From JAJRXR01 sp041402005 (GTDB lineage Bacteria > Planctomycetota > Phycisphaerae > Phycisphaerales > UBA1924): a DNA stretch of 64,000 nt. A program made the position numbers and the translations under genes. The DNA lies in assembly GCA_041402005.1 (NCBI GenBank), contig JAWKTB010000006.1, positions 186,001 through 250,000 of the forward strand, read 5' to 3'. Within the stretch, counting starts at the first letter, position 1; each line of letters opens with the position of its first letter. The notes under the pieces were generated by a model. The model was not told the origin of the DNA. It searched no databases and saw nothing but the letters and a program-made list of their open reading frames with translations. Shown piece by piece: positions 51,015 to 60,136 of the stretch.

Positions 51015-53258
51015 ATGCCCCCCGATCTCTGGGGGGACGGGGCGCTCGAAGTGCGTGAACCGACCGCACATACAAACCCGGCGCTGACGGCGCTCCGCGG
51101 CCTGCCGGCGCGCGAGCGAGTCACCGCACTTGCCGGCGCCCTCCGAGTCGCGCCCGACGACGAGTTGGGCGCGCTCGCGGTCGAGTTGCTCGAGATTGGC
51201 ATCGCCGAGGGCGTGGACCTCCCGCCATGGCTCCGTCGCCTGGCGCCGGCGGGGGCATCACGACCCGCCGATGAGGCGCTGCGGGTCCTTGCCGCGCACT
51301 GGGCACGCCTTGACGAACCGACGCGTCAGGCCGCCCTCGCCGTCGGCGTCGCACGCTGGGAGCGCATCGCCTCCAACATCACCCGCGACGGGTCGCCCGA
51401 CGAAGCCCTCAACCTGGCGGAGCTGATCATCGACGCGCCGGATCCGCTCCTGGCGGCGTCCGCGGCGGCGCTCGTGCAGTCCCCGGAGCCAAAGGTCGCC
51501 CTCGCCGGCGAGCGGGCCCTCATCCGCCTGGCGCTGGTCGCGCTCGAGGACGTCGAGCCCGAGCTGCTCGGCGGCGAGTTGGGCAAACTCGCCGCCCGCC
51601 CCAGGCTCGACAGGGCGCCCGGTCAGCTCGCCCATGGCGCCGGCGCCGAACGCCTCGTCCGCGCCGTCGCGGACTCGGCATGGTCGTTCGCCGAACACCG
51701 ATGCTCGGGCCCGCTGCTCGCGGCGTTGCTCCTGCTCGACCAGCCCCTGATGTGCGACAGCGACCGCGCCGCCGAGGAAACCCGCGCCTCGATGGCCCGC
51801 CTCCACCGCCTCCTCGACGAGTCCACGCACCCGAGTCACGCCGCGGTCGGGACGGTCCTCCGCCGGCGCGAGGCGCCAATCCTCCGTCAGCGCGCCTGGC
51901 GCCTGTTGACCTCGCCCGGCCTGACCGCCGCCGCCGCCGAGCGAGTCGCGCGGGCCACGACCACCATCGAGCACCAGACGGTCCTCGCCGAGGCGCACCT
52001 GGCCCTCAACCCGAAGCGCGCGCGCGCCTGCCGCCTGATCGACGCGCGCACCAAGCGAGAGCCCTCCGCCAACGGCACGCTGGTCCGCCTGGACCCGACC
52101 GGCCCGATCCCGACCGAGGTGGACGTGCCCGCCCTGAGCGTTGAGGAACGCCGGGGTCTGGTCGCCTACATCGGCGTCGTTCGCGCCGACGAGACGACAC
52201 GCCGCCTGGCCCGTGCTCCCATGCTCAGCGATCCCGACGCGCACGTCCGCCTGCGCCTCGCCGCCAGCGCCGACCCGATCGAGCTCGTCGACCTCTGCTT
52301 CGACGCCGACGCCGGCGTGGCTCGTCACGCGGCGTACCGGTGGTCGCTGGCCGGCGACCCCGGCGGCGTCCGCTGGCCCCCCCGGATGCGCGAGGCCGGT
52401 CGCGCCCGCCTCGCCTCGCTCATGGCCTGCAGCCCCCACGAGGCGGTCCGACGCGTGGGCGACACCGACCTCGCCCGTCTCAGTCCGTTCTCGCCGGCGA
52501 GCCCTGCCGGTCGCCTCGCCGCGAGGCGCTGGCTCGCCGAGGAACCCGAGGGCTTCACCGCCCAACTCGCCGAACGCCTCGAGCGGGGCACGATCCAGGA
52601 CCGGGTCGACGCGCTCCGCCAGGTCCGTCTCCTGCGCGCCGGGGACCGGTTCCTCGACCTTGTCCTCGCGAGACTGAACGACCCGTCGGAGGACGACCGC
52701 GTGCGCGCGACCGCGGTCGCCGCGCTCGCCGAGGCGAAGAGCGAGGCGGCACGCCACGCTGTCGAAGCGGCGTTGTCGGACCGTGACGACCGCGTGCGGG
52801 CCAACGCCGTCGAGTCGCGCGGGCGTCAGTCCCACGACGAGGGCGACTTGGCCACCTCCTCTCCCGAGTTCTACGGCGCCCTGATCGAGCTCAAGGACGA
52901 CGGGCGCCACCGCGTGCGCGCCAACGCGCTGCGCGTGCTGCTCGGCTCGGGCACGCTCCGGCGCGAGCGCGTCTTCGAGCCCGCCGCGGTCGACGCCCTT
53001 GAATCAATGCTCGCCGACGCGCGTGCCGAGCACCGTGTCGCCGGCGTCTGGCTCGCCGAGCGTGCGATGTCCGGCGCCGGCCAGGCACGCCTCGGCACGC
53101 GATGGGCCGAGCTGGCCAAGCGCGTCTCGCGGATCGCCGGCGAGGACCCGAGCCAGGACGCCCGCCGACGCGCCGCCCGGTGCGCCGCCAGGCTCCTGGG
53201 CGAGATTCGGGCCCGTCGTGGTGGGGCGCTGGCGTTCGCGGAGGGGCGCACGCCGTGA
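51015..53258 (+). CDS. HEAT-repeat-like large helical protein
   Basis: A 747-residue Ala/Arg-rich protein made of repeating helical pairs. Units such as DDRVRATAVAALAEAKSEAARHAVEAAL and the following DRDDRVRANAVESRG, read in parts, have the HEAT-repeat pattern. No enzymatic motif or signal peptide is seen. It would be a scaffold for protein interaction. The ATG at 51015 has no strong ribosome site; an in-frame TTG lies 15 bases earlier. It is coupled to the next gene by a GTGA overlap. Partner unknown. Confidence 0.7.
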   Translation: MPPDLWGDGALEVREPTAHTNPALTALRGLPARERVTALAGALRVAPDDELGALAVELLEIGIAEGVDLPPWLRRLAPAGASRPADEALRVLAAHWARLDEPTRQAALAVGVARWERIASNITRDGSPDEALNLAELIIDAPDPLLAASAAALVQSPEPKVALAGERALIRLALVALEDVEPELLGGELGKLAARPRLDRAPGQLAHGAGAERLVRAVADSAWSFAEHRCSGPLLAALLLLDQPLMCDSDRAAEETRASMARLHRLLDESTHPSHAAVGTVLRRREAPILRQRAWRLLTSPGLTAAAAERVARATTTIEHQTVLAEAHLALNPKRARACRLIDARTKREPSANGTLVRLDPTGPIPTEVDVPALSVEERRGLVAYIGVVRADETTRRLARAPMLSDPDAHVRLRLAASADPIELVDLCFDADAGVARHAAYRWSLAGDPGGVRWPPRMREAGRARLASLMACSPHEAVRRVGDTDLARLSPFSPASPAGRLAARRWLAEEPEGFTAQLAERLERGTIQDRVDALRQVRLLRAGDRFLDLVLARLNDPSEDDRVRATAVAALAEAKSEAARHAVEAALSDRDDRVRANAVESRGRQSHDEGDLATSSPEFYGALIELKDDGRHRVRANALRVLLGSGTLRRERVFEPAAVDALESMLADARAEHRVAGVWLAERAMSGAGQARLGTRWAELAKRVSRIAGEDPSQDARRRAARCAARLLGEIRARRGGALAFAEGRTP

Positions 53259-53674
53259 CGCAGACCGACTACTCACACCCGGTCGAACTGATCCGCGATG
53301 ATCCGGCGCCACCCAGCTTCAACGCGGGGATGGATTGGGCGTTGATCTTCGCCGTTCTGGGAGCCGTGCTCTTCTCCGGGCTCACGATCTACCTGTGGAT
53401 GCGTGCCCGCGAGCCATCGGAGCCGGAGGAACGCGCCTTCCGCAAGATTGCCGGTCGGATGGGGCTGAGCGATCGCGAGCGCGACCTCGTCCGCGCCGCG
53501 GCCGCGGCACACGGCGAGGCGACGCCCTCGGCCCTCCTCCTGTCTCCCTCCGCCCTCAAGGCGGCATTGGAGGCCGTGGGCGGCTCGGATCCAGGCGGCG
53601 CCTCCGACATGCTCGATCGCCTTGGCGAGAAGCCCGAGGAGGGCGTCCGGGAGCGTCTGGAACTCATCGCCTGA
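53255..53674 (+). CDS. Small membrane-anchored protein
   Basis: A 139-residue protein with one membrane helix at about 27-47 (LIFAVLGAVLFSGLTIYLWM). A cytoplasmic helical domain follows, with ERDLVRAAAAAHGEATPSALLLS. It starts at a GTG overlapping the stop of the HEAT-like gene. Its role is probably tied to that protein, perhaps recruiting it to the membrane; this is inference from coupling. Confidence 0.65.
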   Translation: MTQTDYSHPVELIRDDPAPPSFNAGMDWALIFAVLGAVLFSGLTIYLWMRAREPSEPEERAFRKIAGRMGLSDRERDLVRAAAAAHGEATPSALLLSPSALKAALEAVGGSDPGGASDMLDRLGEKPEEGVRERLELIA

Positions 53675-53756
53675 GCCATTTTGCTCCCAGGCAACCCCAT
53701 GCGAAATCCCCGGGTACCGTTCGGCGAACAATCGTCCGGGCACAGGAGGGATCCGC

Positions 53757-55067
53757 ATGGCCATCAACAAAACGCTCGCGGCGATCACGGCGGTGGTGGG
53801 GGCGCTGCTGCCGACCCTCGTCTGTCGCGCCCAGCCCACGCCGCCCCAGCCCGACGACGAGCCGCAGTACATGCGGATCACCGACGACCAGGACGCCGGC
53901 GCCGTCAGTCTCGAACTCTCCATCCGGACCTTGAACCCGCCGAAGGCGGGCGAGCCTGTCGTCCACCTCGTCGGCGTCGCGCACATCGGCCAGCCCGCGT
54001 ACTACCGCGCCCTCCAGTCCTTCCTCGACAAGCAGGACCTCGTCCTCTTTGAGGGCGTCGGCGCCCCCTGGATGAACGTTCCCGACGACGCCAGCGACGC
54101 GCGCCGACGCGAGGCCACGACCGGGCGGATCCGGTTCCTCGCGGCCGAGGCCGAGGGCGTCAAACGCGCACTCGGCGCCTACCCCGAAGACGCACAAGCC
54201 CTCCTCGAGCAGGCGGAGCACTCCTCTCGCCGCCAGATCTCGGAGGCGCTCACCGACGCCTGGGGCCACCCGATCGCCTACGCCCTTGGTGACGGCGCCC
54301 TTGAGCTCACCAGCCTCGGCGCCGACGCCAAGCCCGGGGGCGATGGGCCCGACGCCGATGTGCGCTGGTCCGACCAACCCCCGCTCACGGATGGGGAGCT
54401 TTCAACAGCCGACGGCATCCAGACCCAGCTTGCCGGCGCCGCCGGCCTCGTCTTCCAGCTCGACGCCATCGACTACATGCGCGACCGCTGGGTGAACGCC
54501 GACATGACGGTCGACGAGCTGCTCGGCGTCACCGGCGACGCCTTCACACCCGACGACGGCGAGGGCGGGTCCGACCCGCTCATCGGCCTCCTCTCGGGTG
54601 AGTCCCTCCTCGCCAAGGTCACCGGCTTCGTCCTCAAGCTCCTCGGCTCCAGCGAGTACTCCCGCGCCATCCTCCGCCTCACCCTCATCGAGATGCTCGG
54701 ACGCTCCGAGGAGCTGATGGCGATGGCCGCCAACCCCGTCCTCGACGAGGGGCTCTGGGAGCGCATCCTCGACGGCCGCAACGAGGTCGTTCTGAAGGAC
54801 CTGCGCGACGTGCTCGCGGACCCGGGCGACGTGCGATCTATCGCGGTCTTCTACGGCTCGGGCCACCTGCCCGGGCTCGAGAAGGCCCTGGTCGAGGACG
54901 ATGGCTACACCCTCGCCGAGACACGCTGGCTCCCCGCCATCATCGTGAACTTCGAGGAGTCGGGCATTCCCCCACGCCAGGGCGAGTTCTTCCGCAAGCG
55001 AGTCTCGTCGATGATCGACTCCCAGATCGAGGCCGTGAAGGAGATGGCGCCCCCGTCCGGAGATTGA
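53757..55067 (+). CDS. Secreted TraB/GumN-family protein
   Basis: The 436-residue protein has a signal peptide (MAINKTLAAITAVVGALLPTLVCRAQ). It has the family blocks VHLVGVAHIGQPAYYRAL and DLVLFEGVG near the front, and IAVFYGSGHLPGLEKAL near the end. TraB/GumN/PrgY proteins are thought to be metal-dependent hydrolases or peptidases; the His of GVAHIG and GSGHL and the Glu of FEGVG fit a metal site. AGGAGGG precedes the ATG. It would act in the periplasm. Substrate unknown. Confidence 0.82.
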   Translation: MAINKTLAAITAVVGALLPTLVCRAQPTPPQPDDEPQYMRITDDQDAGAVSLELSIRTLNPPKAGEPVVHLVGVAHIGQPAYYRALQSFLDKQDLVLFEGVGAPWMNVPDDASDARRREATTGRIRFLAAEAEGVKRALGAYPEDAQALLEQAEHSSRRQISEALTDAWGHPIAYALGDGALELTSLGADAKPGGDGPDADVRWSDQPPLTDGELSTADGIQTQLAGAAGLVFQLDAIDYMRDRWVNADMTVDELLGVTGDAFTPDDGEGGSDPLIGLLSGESLLAKVTGFVLKLLGSSEYSRAILRLTLIEMLGRSEELMAMAANPVLDEGLWERILDGRNEVVLKDLRDVLADPGDVRSIAVFYGSGHLPGLEKALVEDDGYTLAETRWLPAIIVNFEESGIPPRQGEFFRKRVSSMIDSQIEAVKEMAPPSGD

Positions 55068-55183
55068 GGATCATCCCTTCGTTCGGAGGGGGAACCCCAC
55101 GCCGCCCCGCCGCGGATCTGTTGCTGCATCTCGAGGGCGATCGCCCGGTATCGACGTCGCACGCGTGTGTTCGAGGAGAAGCC

Positions 55184-55918
55184 ATGAAGGGCATGGAACT
55201 CTTGGCGGGCGTGGCTCTCGCCGCGGGCCTGTGGGGCTGCGCGGCGAGACGAGCGCCCGAGTCGTACGCCAACGGGGCGTCCCCCGTCTCGCTCTCACGC
55301 GAGCACGAGGAGGAGGGCGGGCGACCCGACGATTGGGAGGAGCGGCAGGTCTGGCTCGCACGCCGTGGGCTCGAGTTCACGGGCGACGGCGTCCGGATCG
55401 ACGAGGCCCTCGCGCGCGATCTGGAGTATGAGCCCGGGCCGGCGGCATCACGAGAGCGCGTGTCACGCTCGGCCGAGTTCCTGAGCCACAACGCGGTCAT
55501 CAGGGCGATCGGCGCTGCACGCGACGCCGTGCTCGCCGATCGGACCAACGCCTCCGCCTACGCGGCGCTCGGACGGGCGTTGATCGCCGAGCGCGAGGAC
55601 GACCTGGCGCTCGACGCGTACAAGACCGCGTCGCGTCTCGACCCGGGCTCCGCCCCGATCCGTGCCGCCCTGGGCGACGCGTTCAACCGGAACGGAGAGC
55701 GCGAGTCGGCTCGGTCGAGCTACCAGCAGGCCGTCGGCCTCGACCCGACCGACGCCAAGTCATTCGGGCGACTTGCCGTCCTCGACTACTACCTGGGTGA
55801 TGACCTCGCCGCATGGCGCCACGCCCGCGAGGCCGAGCGTCTTGGCGGGGGTGTCCCGCCGCAGTTCTTGGTCCTCCTGCGCGAACGCACACCCGAGCCC
55901 GGAGCGACGAAGCCATGA
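55184..55918 (+). CDS. TPR-repeat lipoprotein
   Basis: The 244-residue protein has a lipobox signal (LAAGLWGC, lipidation at Cys19). TPR units follow: ASAYAALGRALIAEREDDLALDAY, APIRAALGDAFNRNGERESAR and KSFGRLAVLDYYLGDDLAAW, read as consecutive repeats. It would sit on a membrane leaflet as a scaffold. GAGGAG precedes the ATG. Its stop overlaps the start of the next gene (ATGA). Confidence 0.78.
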   Translation: MKGMELLAGVALAAGLWGCAARRAPESYANGASPVSLSREHEEEGGRPDDWEERQVWLARRGLEFTGDGVRIDEALARDLEYEPGPAASRERVSRSAEFLSHNAVIRAIGAARDAVLADRTNASAYAALGRALIAEREDDLALDAYKTASRLDPGSAPIRAALGDAFNRNGERESARSSYQQAVGLDPTDAKSFGRLAVLDYYLGDDLAAWRHAREAERLGGGVPPQFLVLLRERTPEPGATKP

Positions 55919-57405
55919 TGATGCACACACGGACACGCGAATGGCTGGTCGGCGCCGCTGTCGTCGGCGCGCTGGGCGCGCCCGCCCTCGCGCAGAACGC
56001 GCCACGGGTCGACCCACAGGTGCGGGTGAACCAGGACGCCTCCGGCTTTCCCCAGAACGAGACGACCGCGGCGTCCTCGGACTTCGCGCCCAGCCGCGTC
56101 GTCATGGGCTGGAACGACTACCGCCAGGGCTCGGCGAAGACGGGCGTCGCCCTCTCGACCGACGGCGGGCGCACCTGGTCCGACATGCTGCTCCGCCCCG
56201 CGCCCCAGTTCCAAGCCGGGACCGAGGGGGATCCGATGGTCGCCGCCGACCACCGCGACGGCACGATGTGGGCCGGTGGGATCGCGTTCTCGTCCAACGG
56301 CGGGCTGTTCGTCTCCCGCCTCGACCCCGGCTCGACGACGTTCGGCCCCGTGGTCATGGCCGCCCGCAACTCGGTCAGCCCCTCGGGCGCGATCGACAAG
56401 GGTTGGCTCGCCGCCGGCCCCGACGCCCTCGACCCGACCAACCCGAACAAGACGCTGCTCTACTGCGCGTACAACGACGGCCTGATCCGCTCGACCGACA
56501 AGGGCGCCACCTGGACCAACCCACAGAGCCTCGGTTTCGGGCTCGGCTTCCTCCCCCGCGTCGGGCCCAACGGCGAACTCTACATCCTCTTCTGGGACAC
56601 CGACGACGGCATCAAGCTCTGGCGCAGCTTCAACAACGCCGCCACCCTGCAGGGGCCGTTCCACGTTGCCACCCGGATGGACGTCTGGGGCATCGACGGC
56701 TCCCGCTTCCCGGGCGATTTCCGCGTCCCGCCCCTGGCCTACCTCGCTGTCGATCCCAACGACGGCACGCTCTATTGCGTCTACTTCGACACGACCAACA
56801 TCGTGGCGGGCAGCAGCAACGTCGATCTCTACTTCACCAAGTCCGTCAACCAGGGCACGAGTTGGACGACGCCCGTCATCGTGAACCAGAACGACTCGAC
56901 CCCCCCAGGCGACTCCTTCTTCCCCTGGATCGAGGTCGACCGGTCGGGGCGGATCCACATGGTCTTCCACGACACACGCAACGGCGCCCCCCAGAGCGAC
57001 TTCAGCGCCCACGCCCTCATCGACGCGTACTACTCCTACTCCGACGACGCCGGCGCCACCTGGCACGAGTCACGCCTCACCCCCGCCTCCTTCAACTCGG
57101 CCAACGACGGGTTCGGCGACTCGTTCATGGGCGACTACCACGGCCTCGCCGTCGGCGGCTGGGTCGCGTATCCCCTGTATGTCTCCACGCAGAACGCCGA
57201 GGCGGACGTGTTCACGAACGTCATCGTCCGCTGCGCCGCCGACCAGGCCGACCCGCCGGGACAACTCGATTTCTCCGACGTGGTCGCGTTCCTGGGCGCG
57301 TTCGGCGCCCTCGATCCCGCGGCCGACCTCGCCCCGCCGATGGGCCAGTGGGACTTCTCCGACGTGGTCGCCTACCTGACGCTGTTCGCGAACGGCTGCC
57401 CGTAG
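55915..57405 (+). CDS. Secreted sialidase-like beta-propeller protein with GC-P tail
   Basis: The 496-residue protein has a signal peptide (REWLVGAAVVGALGAPALAQ). A BNR/sialidase-like propeller follows with Asp-box-like units STDGGRTWSD, STDKGATWTN and SDDAGATWHE. A short planctomycete tail is built of two DFSDVVAxL motifs and a final GCP. Asp-box propellers occur in glycosidases but also in non-enzymatic binders; no catalytic set is assigned here. It is coupled to the lipoprotein gene and converges on the next gene with a 3-base gap. Confidence 0.8.
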   Translation: MMMHTRTREWLVGAAVVGALGAPALAQNAPRVDPQVRVNQDASGFPQNETTAASSDFAPSRVVMGWNDYRQGSAKTGVALSTDGGRTWSDMLLRPAPQFQAGTEGDPMVAADHRDGTMWAGGIAFSSNGGLFVSRLDPGSTTFGPVVMAARNSVSPSGAIDKGWLAAGPDALDPTNPNKTLLYCAYNDGLIRSTDKGATWTNPQSLGFGLGFLPRVGPNGELYILFWDTDDGIKLWRSFNNAATLQGPFHVATRMDVWGIDGSRFPGDFRVPPLAYLAVDPNDGTLYCVYFDTTNIVAGSSNVDLYFTKSVNQGTSWTTPVIVNQNDSTPPGDSFFPWIEVDRSGRIHMVFHDTRNGAPQSDFSAHALIDAYYSYSDDAGATWHESRLTPASFNSANDGFGDSFMGDYHGLAVGGWVAYPLYVSTQNAEADVFTNVIVRCAADQADPPGQLDFSDVVAFLGAFGALDPAADLAPPMGQWDFSDVVAYLTLFANGCP

Positions 57406-57408
57406 GGG

Positions 57409-58686
57409 TCAGGGATCGCTGACGAGAATCCCCTCGTACCGCAGGTTCGACCAATCGTCATGGTCGCAGACCATCGACGACCCGCCGCAGTTCTCGAACA
57501 CGACGTTGACGAGGTCGAAGTCGATCGAGCCGTTGGCGTTGAGGTCGACCGGGTAGCCCGGCTCGGGGCAGATCCCGCGGAACTCGTCGGCCTGCATCGC
57601 CGGGACGCAGATGTTGGTCCCGTGCGAGTAGTCAATGCGTCCACTCGGGAAGGTCTCGGTGCAGTCGAAGGGGACGCCCTGCGTCCGGTACGCGTTGTTC
57701 ATGACGGAGTGGTAGTTGGGCTTGCGGTCGGAGCACTCGTTCCCGCCGTGCTCGAGGCCCAATGCGTGCCCCAGTTCGTGCATGAAAGTGCCGGCGACGG
57801 CGATATCACCAGCGTCCGCGGGCATGCCCAGCACGAACGCGTCCGTGACCAGCTCGAACGTCACCCCGGTGCCCTGTGAGCAGAAGGAGGCCCGCCGGAT
57901 GACGTGCGACATCAGGGCGTAATGGAAGTAGCCGACGCGCTCGGGCGCGAAGTTTGTGCCCTGAACCGCGTGGAGAGCCGAGGGACCCGCGACAGGGCAT
58001 GGGCCTTCATGGATCGCGTTTCCCCCCATGAAGGGCGCGCCCTGGCCGCAGTCGAGATGCAGCGAGATGCCGGTCGACCCGTCGCGGTTTACGACTGGTG
58101 CGGCGTCGAACGCCGCGACGACCAATTCCATCGCCGCCTCGGACGGGCGGTGCGAGTGGAAGACGCCCGTGCTGTCGCAGGGGCATCCGACCTGGGGGCC
58201 GTCGTCCTCCCAGTCCTCCTCGTACCAGTCCACCTCGACGAAGATGTCCTTGCGCAGGGGATTCGCGCCGAGCCCGGGCAGGTCGAGCCCGCCCGCGGTC
58301 TCGAGTACCTCGTCGCCGTCGGGGATCGCGTCGCCGTCGGTGTCGGGATCGCACGGGTCGGTCCCGGTCTGGGCGGGGGAGACGTAGACGCCGTCGTTGG
58401 TCTCGGCGCAGTCGAGCAGCCCGTCCCCGTCGGCGTCGAAGCCGGCGCACCCCTCCGAGAAGGCCAGAAGGTACGCGAAGACGTCGGAGTAATCGAGAAC
58501 GGAGGCGGGCGCGCCCAGGTCGGCGCTCGCGTCCCCCGCGGCGAACGCCTGAACGAAGTCCAGCACGTCGCTCACGTCGAGCGAGCAGTCGGCGTTGAAG
58601 TCGGCGACGCAAGGGCACGCGTTCGCCCGGCAGACACAGACGCAAGCCAATGGTGCGAGCACGAACATTCTCGCCGGACCTTTCAC
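57409..58686 (-). CDS. Secreted zinc metalloprotease, tandem copy B
   Basis: The 425-residue protein has a signal peptide starting at a GTG with GGGAGG eight bases before it. It has an N-terminal dockerin-like Ca region (DFNADCSLDVSDVLDF, FDADGDGLLDCAE, DPDTDGDAIPDGDE) and a metzincin zinc site HELGHALGLEHGG followed by the Met-turn SVMN. It ends in a further Ca-like region. Many Cys suggest disulfides. It is the second gene of a leftward pair with a paralogue 13 bases upstream. It would degrade extracellular protein. Confidence 0.85.
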   Translation of the reverse strand: MKGPARMFVLAPLACVCVCRANACPCVADFNADCSLDVSDVLDFVQAFAAGDASADLGAPASVLDYSDVFAYLLAFSEGCAGFDADGDGLLDCAETNDGVYVSPAQTGTDPCDPDTDGDAIPDGDEVLETAGGLDLPGLGANPLRKDIFVEVDWYEEDWEDDGPQVGCPCDSTGVFHSHRPSEAAMELVVAAFDAAPVVNRDGSTGISLHLDCGQGAPFMGGNAIHEGPCPVAGPSALHAVQGTNFAPERVGYFHYALMSHVIRRASFCSQGTGVTFELVTDAFVLGMPADAGDIAVAGTFMHELGHALGLEHGGNECSDRKPNYHSVMNNAYRTQGVPFDCTETFPSGRIDYSHGTNICVPAMQADEFRGICPEPGYPVDLNANGSIDFDLVNVVFENCGGSSMVCDHDDWSNLRYEGILVSDP

Positions 58687-58699
58687 GCCATCGTCCTCC

Positions 58700-60037
58700 C
58701 TATCTTCCAGGCCAGTTGTCGCACTCGACCGTCTCCCGCGAGGAGCTCGGCAGGCGGTCCGGGGAGACCGACAGCCGCTGCCAGTTGATCCGCGACCAGT
58801 CATCGCTATCAGAGATGGTGGTGCAGACGGTGTCCCCGCACTCCCCGCCCCCGTTGCTGCCGCACTCCGCCGTGAAATAGGCGCAGTTGATGTTGGCCGC
58901 GTACGGGACGGGCTCGATGATCCCGTTGTAGTTCAGGTCGAGGGGCGAGCCGAGCACGCCCACCTTCTCGTCGATCGAGCTCTCGTCGATCGGGAGGTAG
59001 GTCCCGCTGGAGTAGTCGATCAGGCCGTCGCCGTAGAGGTCGCCGTCGGTGTCGGCGCCCGCGAACTGGTAGCGGTAGTTCATCACCGAGTTGAAGTTGG
59101 GCTTGTAGTTCCGGTTCTCGAACCCGCCGTGCCGGAGGTTCAGATTGTGTCCAAGCTCGTGGACGAACGTCGCCGCGGCGTTGTACGAGGAGAAGTAGTT
59201 CGAGAGCGTGACCGTGAAGTCGTCCCCGTTGATCTCGGCGAACCCCGAGCTGCCGTTGTTGCTGTTCCCGTACCGGTTCGCGAAGATGCAGTAGTGAAAA
59301 TACCCCTTGCGCCGGGGGTCGAAGTGCTCCGCCTTGTACTCGTTGAAGTCGGCGTCGAACAGGATGAACACGGGCGTCCCGGGCAACTGTTCGCCGCCCG
59401 TGAACGCCCCGCCCTGGCCCCGGTCGATGTGCATGCTCACGCCTGTCGTCCCGTCCGGATTGGGCAGGGGAGCGCTGGCGAAGCACTGCTCGATGAGCAG
59501 GAGAGCCTGGTCGGTCGGGCGGAAGTTGCGGAACTGTCCCTCGAACACGCCGGAGAACCAGTCGGTCTCGACGAGGATGTCACGCCGCACCGGGCTGACG
59601 CCGAAGGCCGGGAGATCGAGCCCGCTCGTCGTGCCGAGCACCTCGTCGCCGTCGCGCAGGCCGTCGTTGTCCGTGTCGGGGTTCGAGGGATCCGTGCCGG
59701 TGTCATCGGGGGAGACGTAGACGCCCGTGTTGGTCTCGGCGCAGTCCGGCAGGCGATCGCCGTCGGCGTCGAACGTGCATCCGACCGAGAACGCGAACAG
59801 ATACGCGTAGACGTCCGTCCAGTCGAGGGCGCCGTCGGGCACGATGTTGGCGATGGGGTCGCCGGCATTGAACGCCGCGACGAACGCGAGCACGTCGGTG
59901 GCGTCGAGAGAGCAGTCCCCCGTGAACTCCGCGACACACGCCCCGCCGCCGGCCCGGGCGGTGGACGCGCCGACCACAAGGACGCCCGTGATGGCGCCGA
60001 GAGTCATGCTCAGGCGCCGTGCTCGACGTGTCCTCAT
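58700..60037 (-). CDS. Secreted zinc metalloprotease, tandem copy A
   Basis: A 445-residue paralogue of the next leftward gene with the same order. It has a signal peptide (ITGVLVVGASTARAG), dockerin-like and thrombospondin-type-3-like Ca loops (DADGDRLPDCAE, NPDTDNDGLRDGDE), the zinc site HELGHNLNLRHGG and SVMNYRYQ. GGGGGAG lies before the ATG. A gene duplication explains the pair; they have since diverged in the middle and C-terminal parts. Confidence 0.86.
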   Translation of the reverse strand: MRTRRARRLSMTLGAITGVLVVGASTARAGGGACVAEFTGDCSLDATDVLAFVAAFNAGDPIANIVPDGALDWTDVYAYLFAFSVGCTFDADGDRLPDCAETNTGVYVSPDDTGTDPSNPDTDNDGLRDGDEVLGTTSGLDLPAFGVSPVRRDILVETDWFSGVFEGQFRNFRPTDQALLLIEQCFASAPLPNPDGTTGVSMHIDRGQGGAFTGGEQLPGTPVFILFDADFNEYKAEHFDPRRKGYFHYCIFANRYGNSNNGSSGFAEINGDDFTVTLSNYFSSYNAAATFVHELGHNLNLRHGGFENRNYKPNFNSVMNYRYQFAGADTDGDLYGDGLIDYSSGTYLPIDESSIDEKVGVLGSPLDLNYNGIIEPVPYAANINCAYFTAECGSNGGGECGDTVCTTISDSDDWSRINWQRLSVSPDRLPSSSRETVECDNWPGR

Positions 60038-60136
60038 CGGCTCCCCCTGTCGCAGGTGTTCGCGAGTCCAGCCTACCGGATCGTGATCCGGGCGAGAACC
60101 CCTAGTTCTCCTCGGGGACCGATGCCGTCGCGATGC

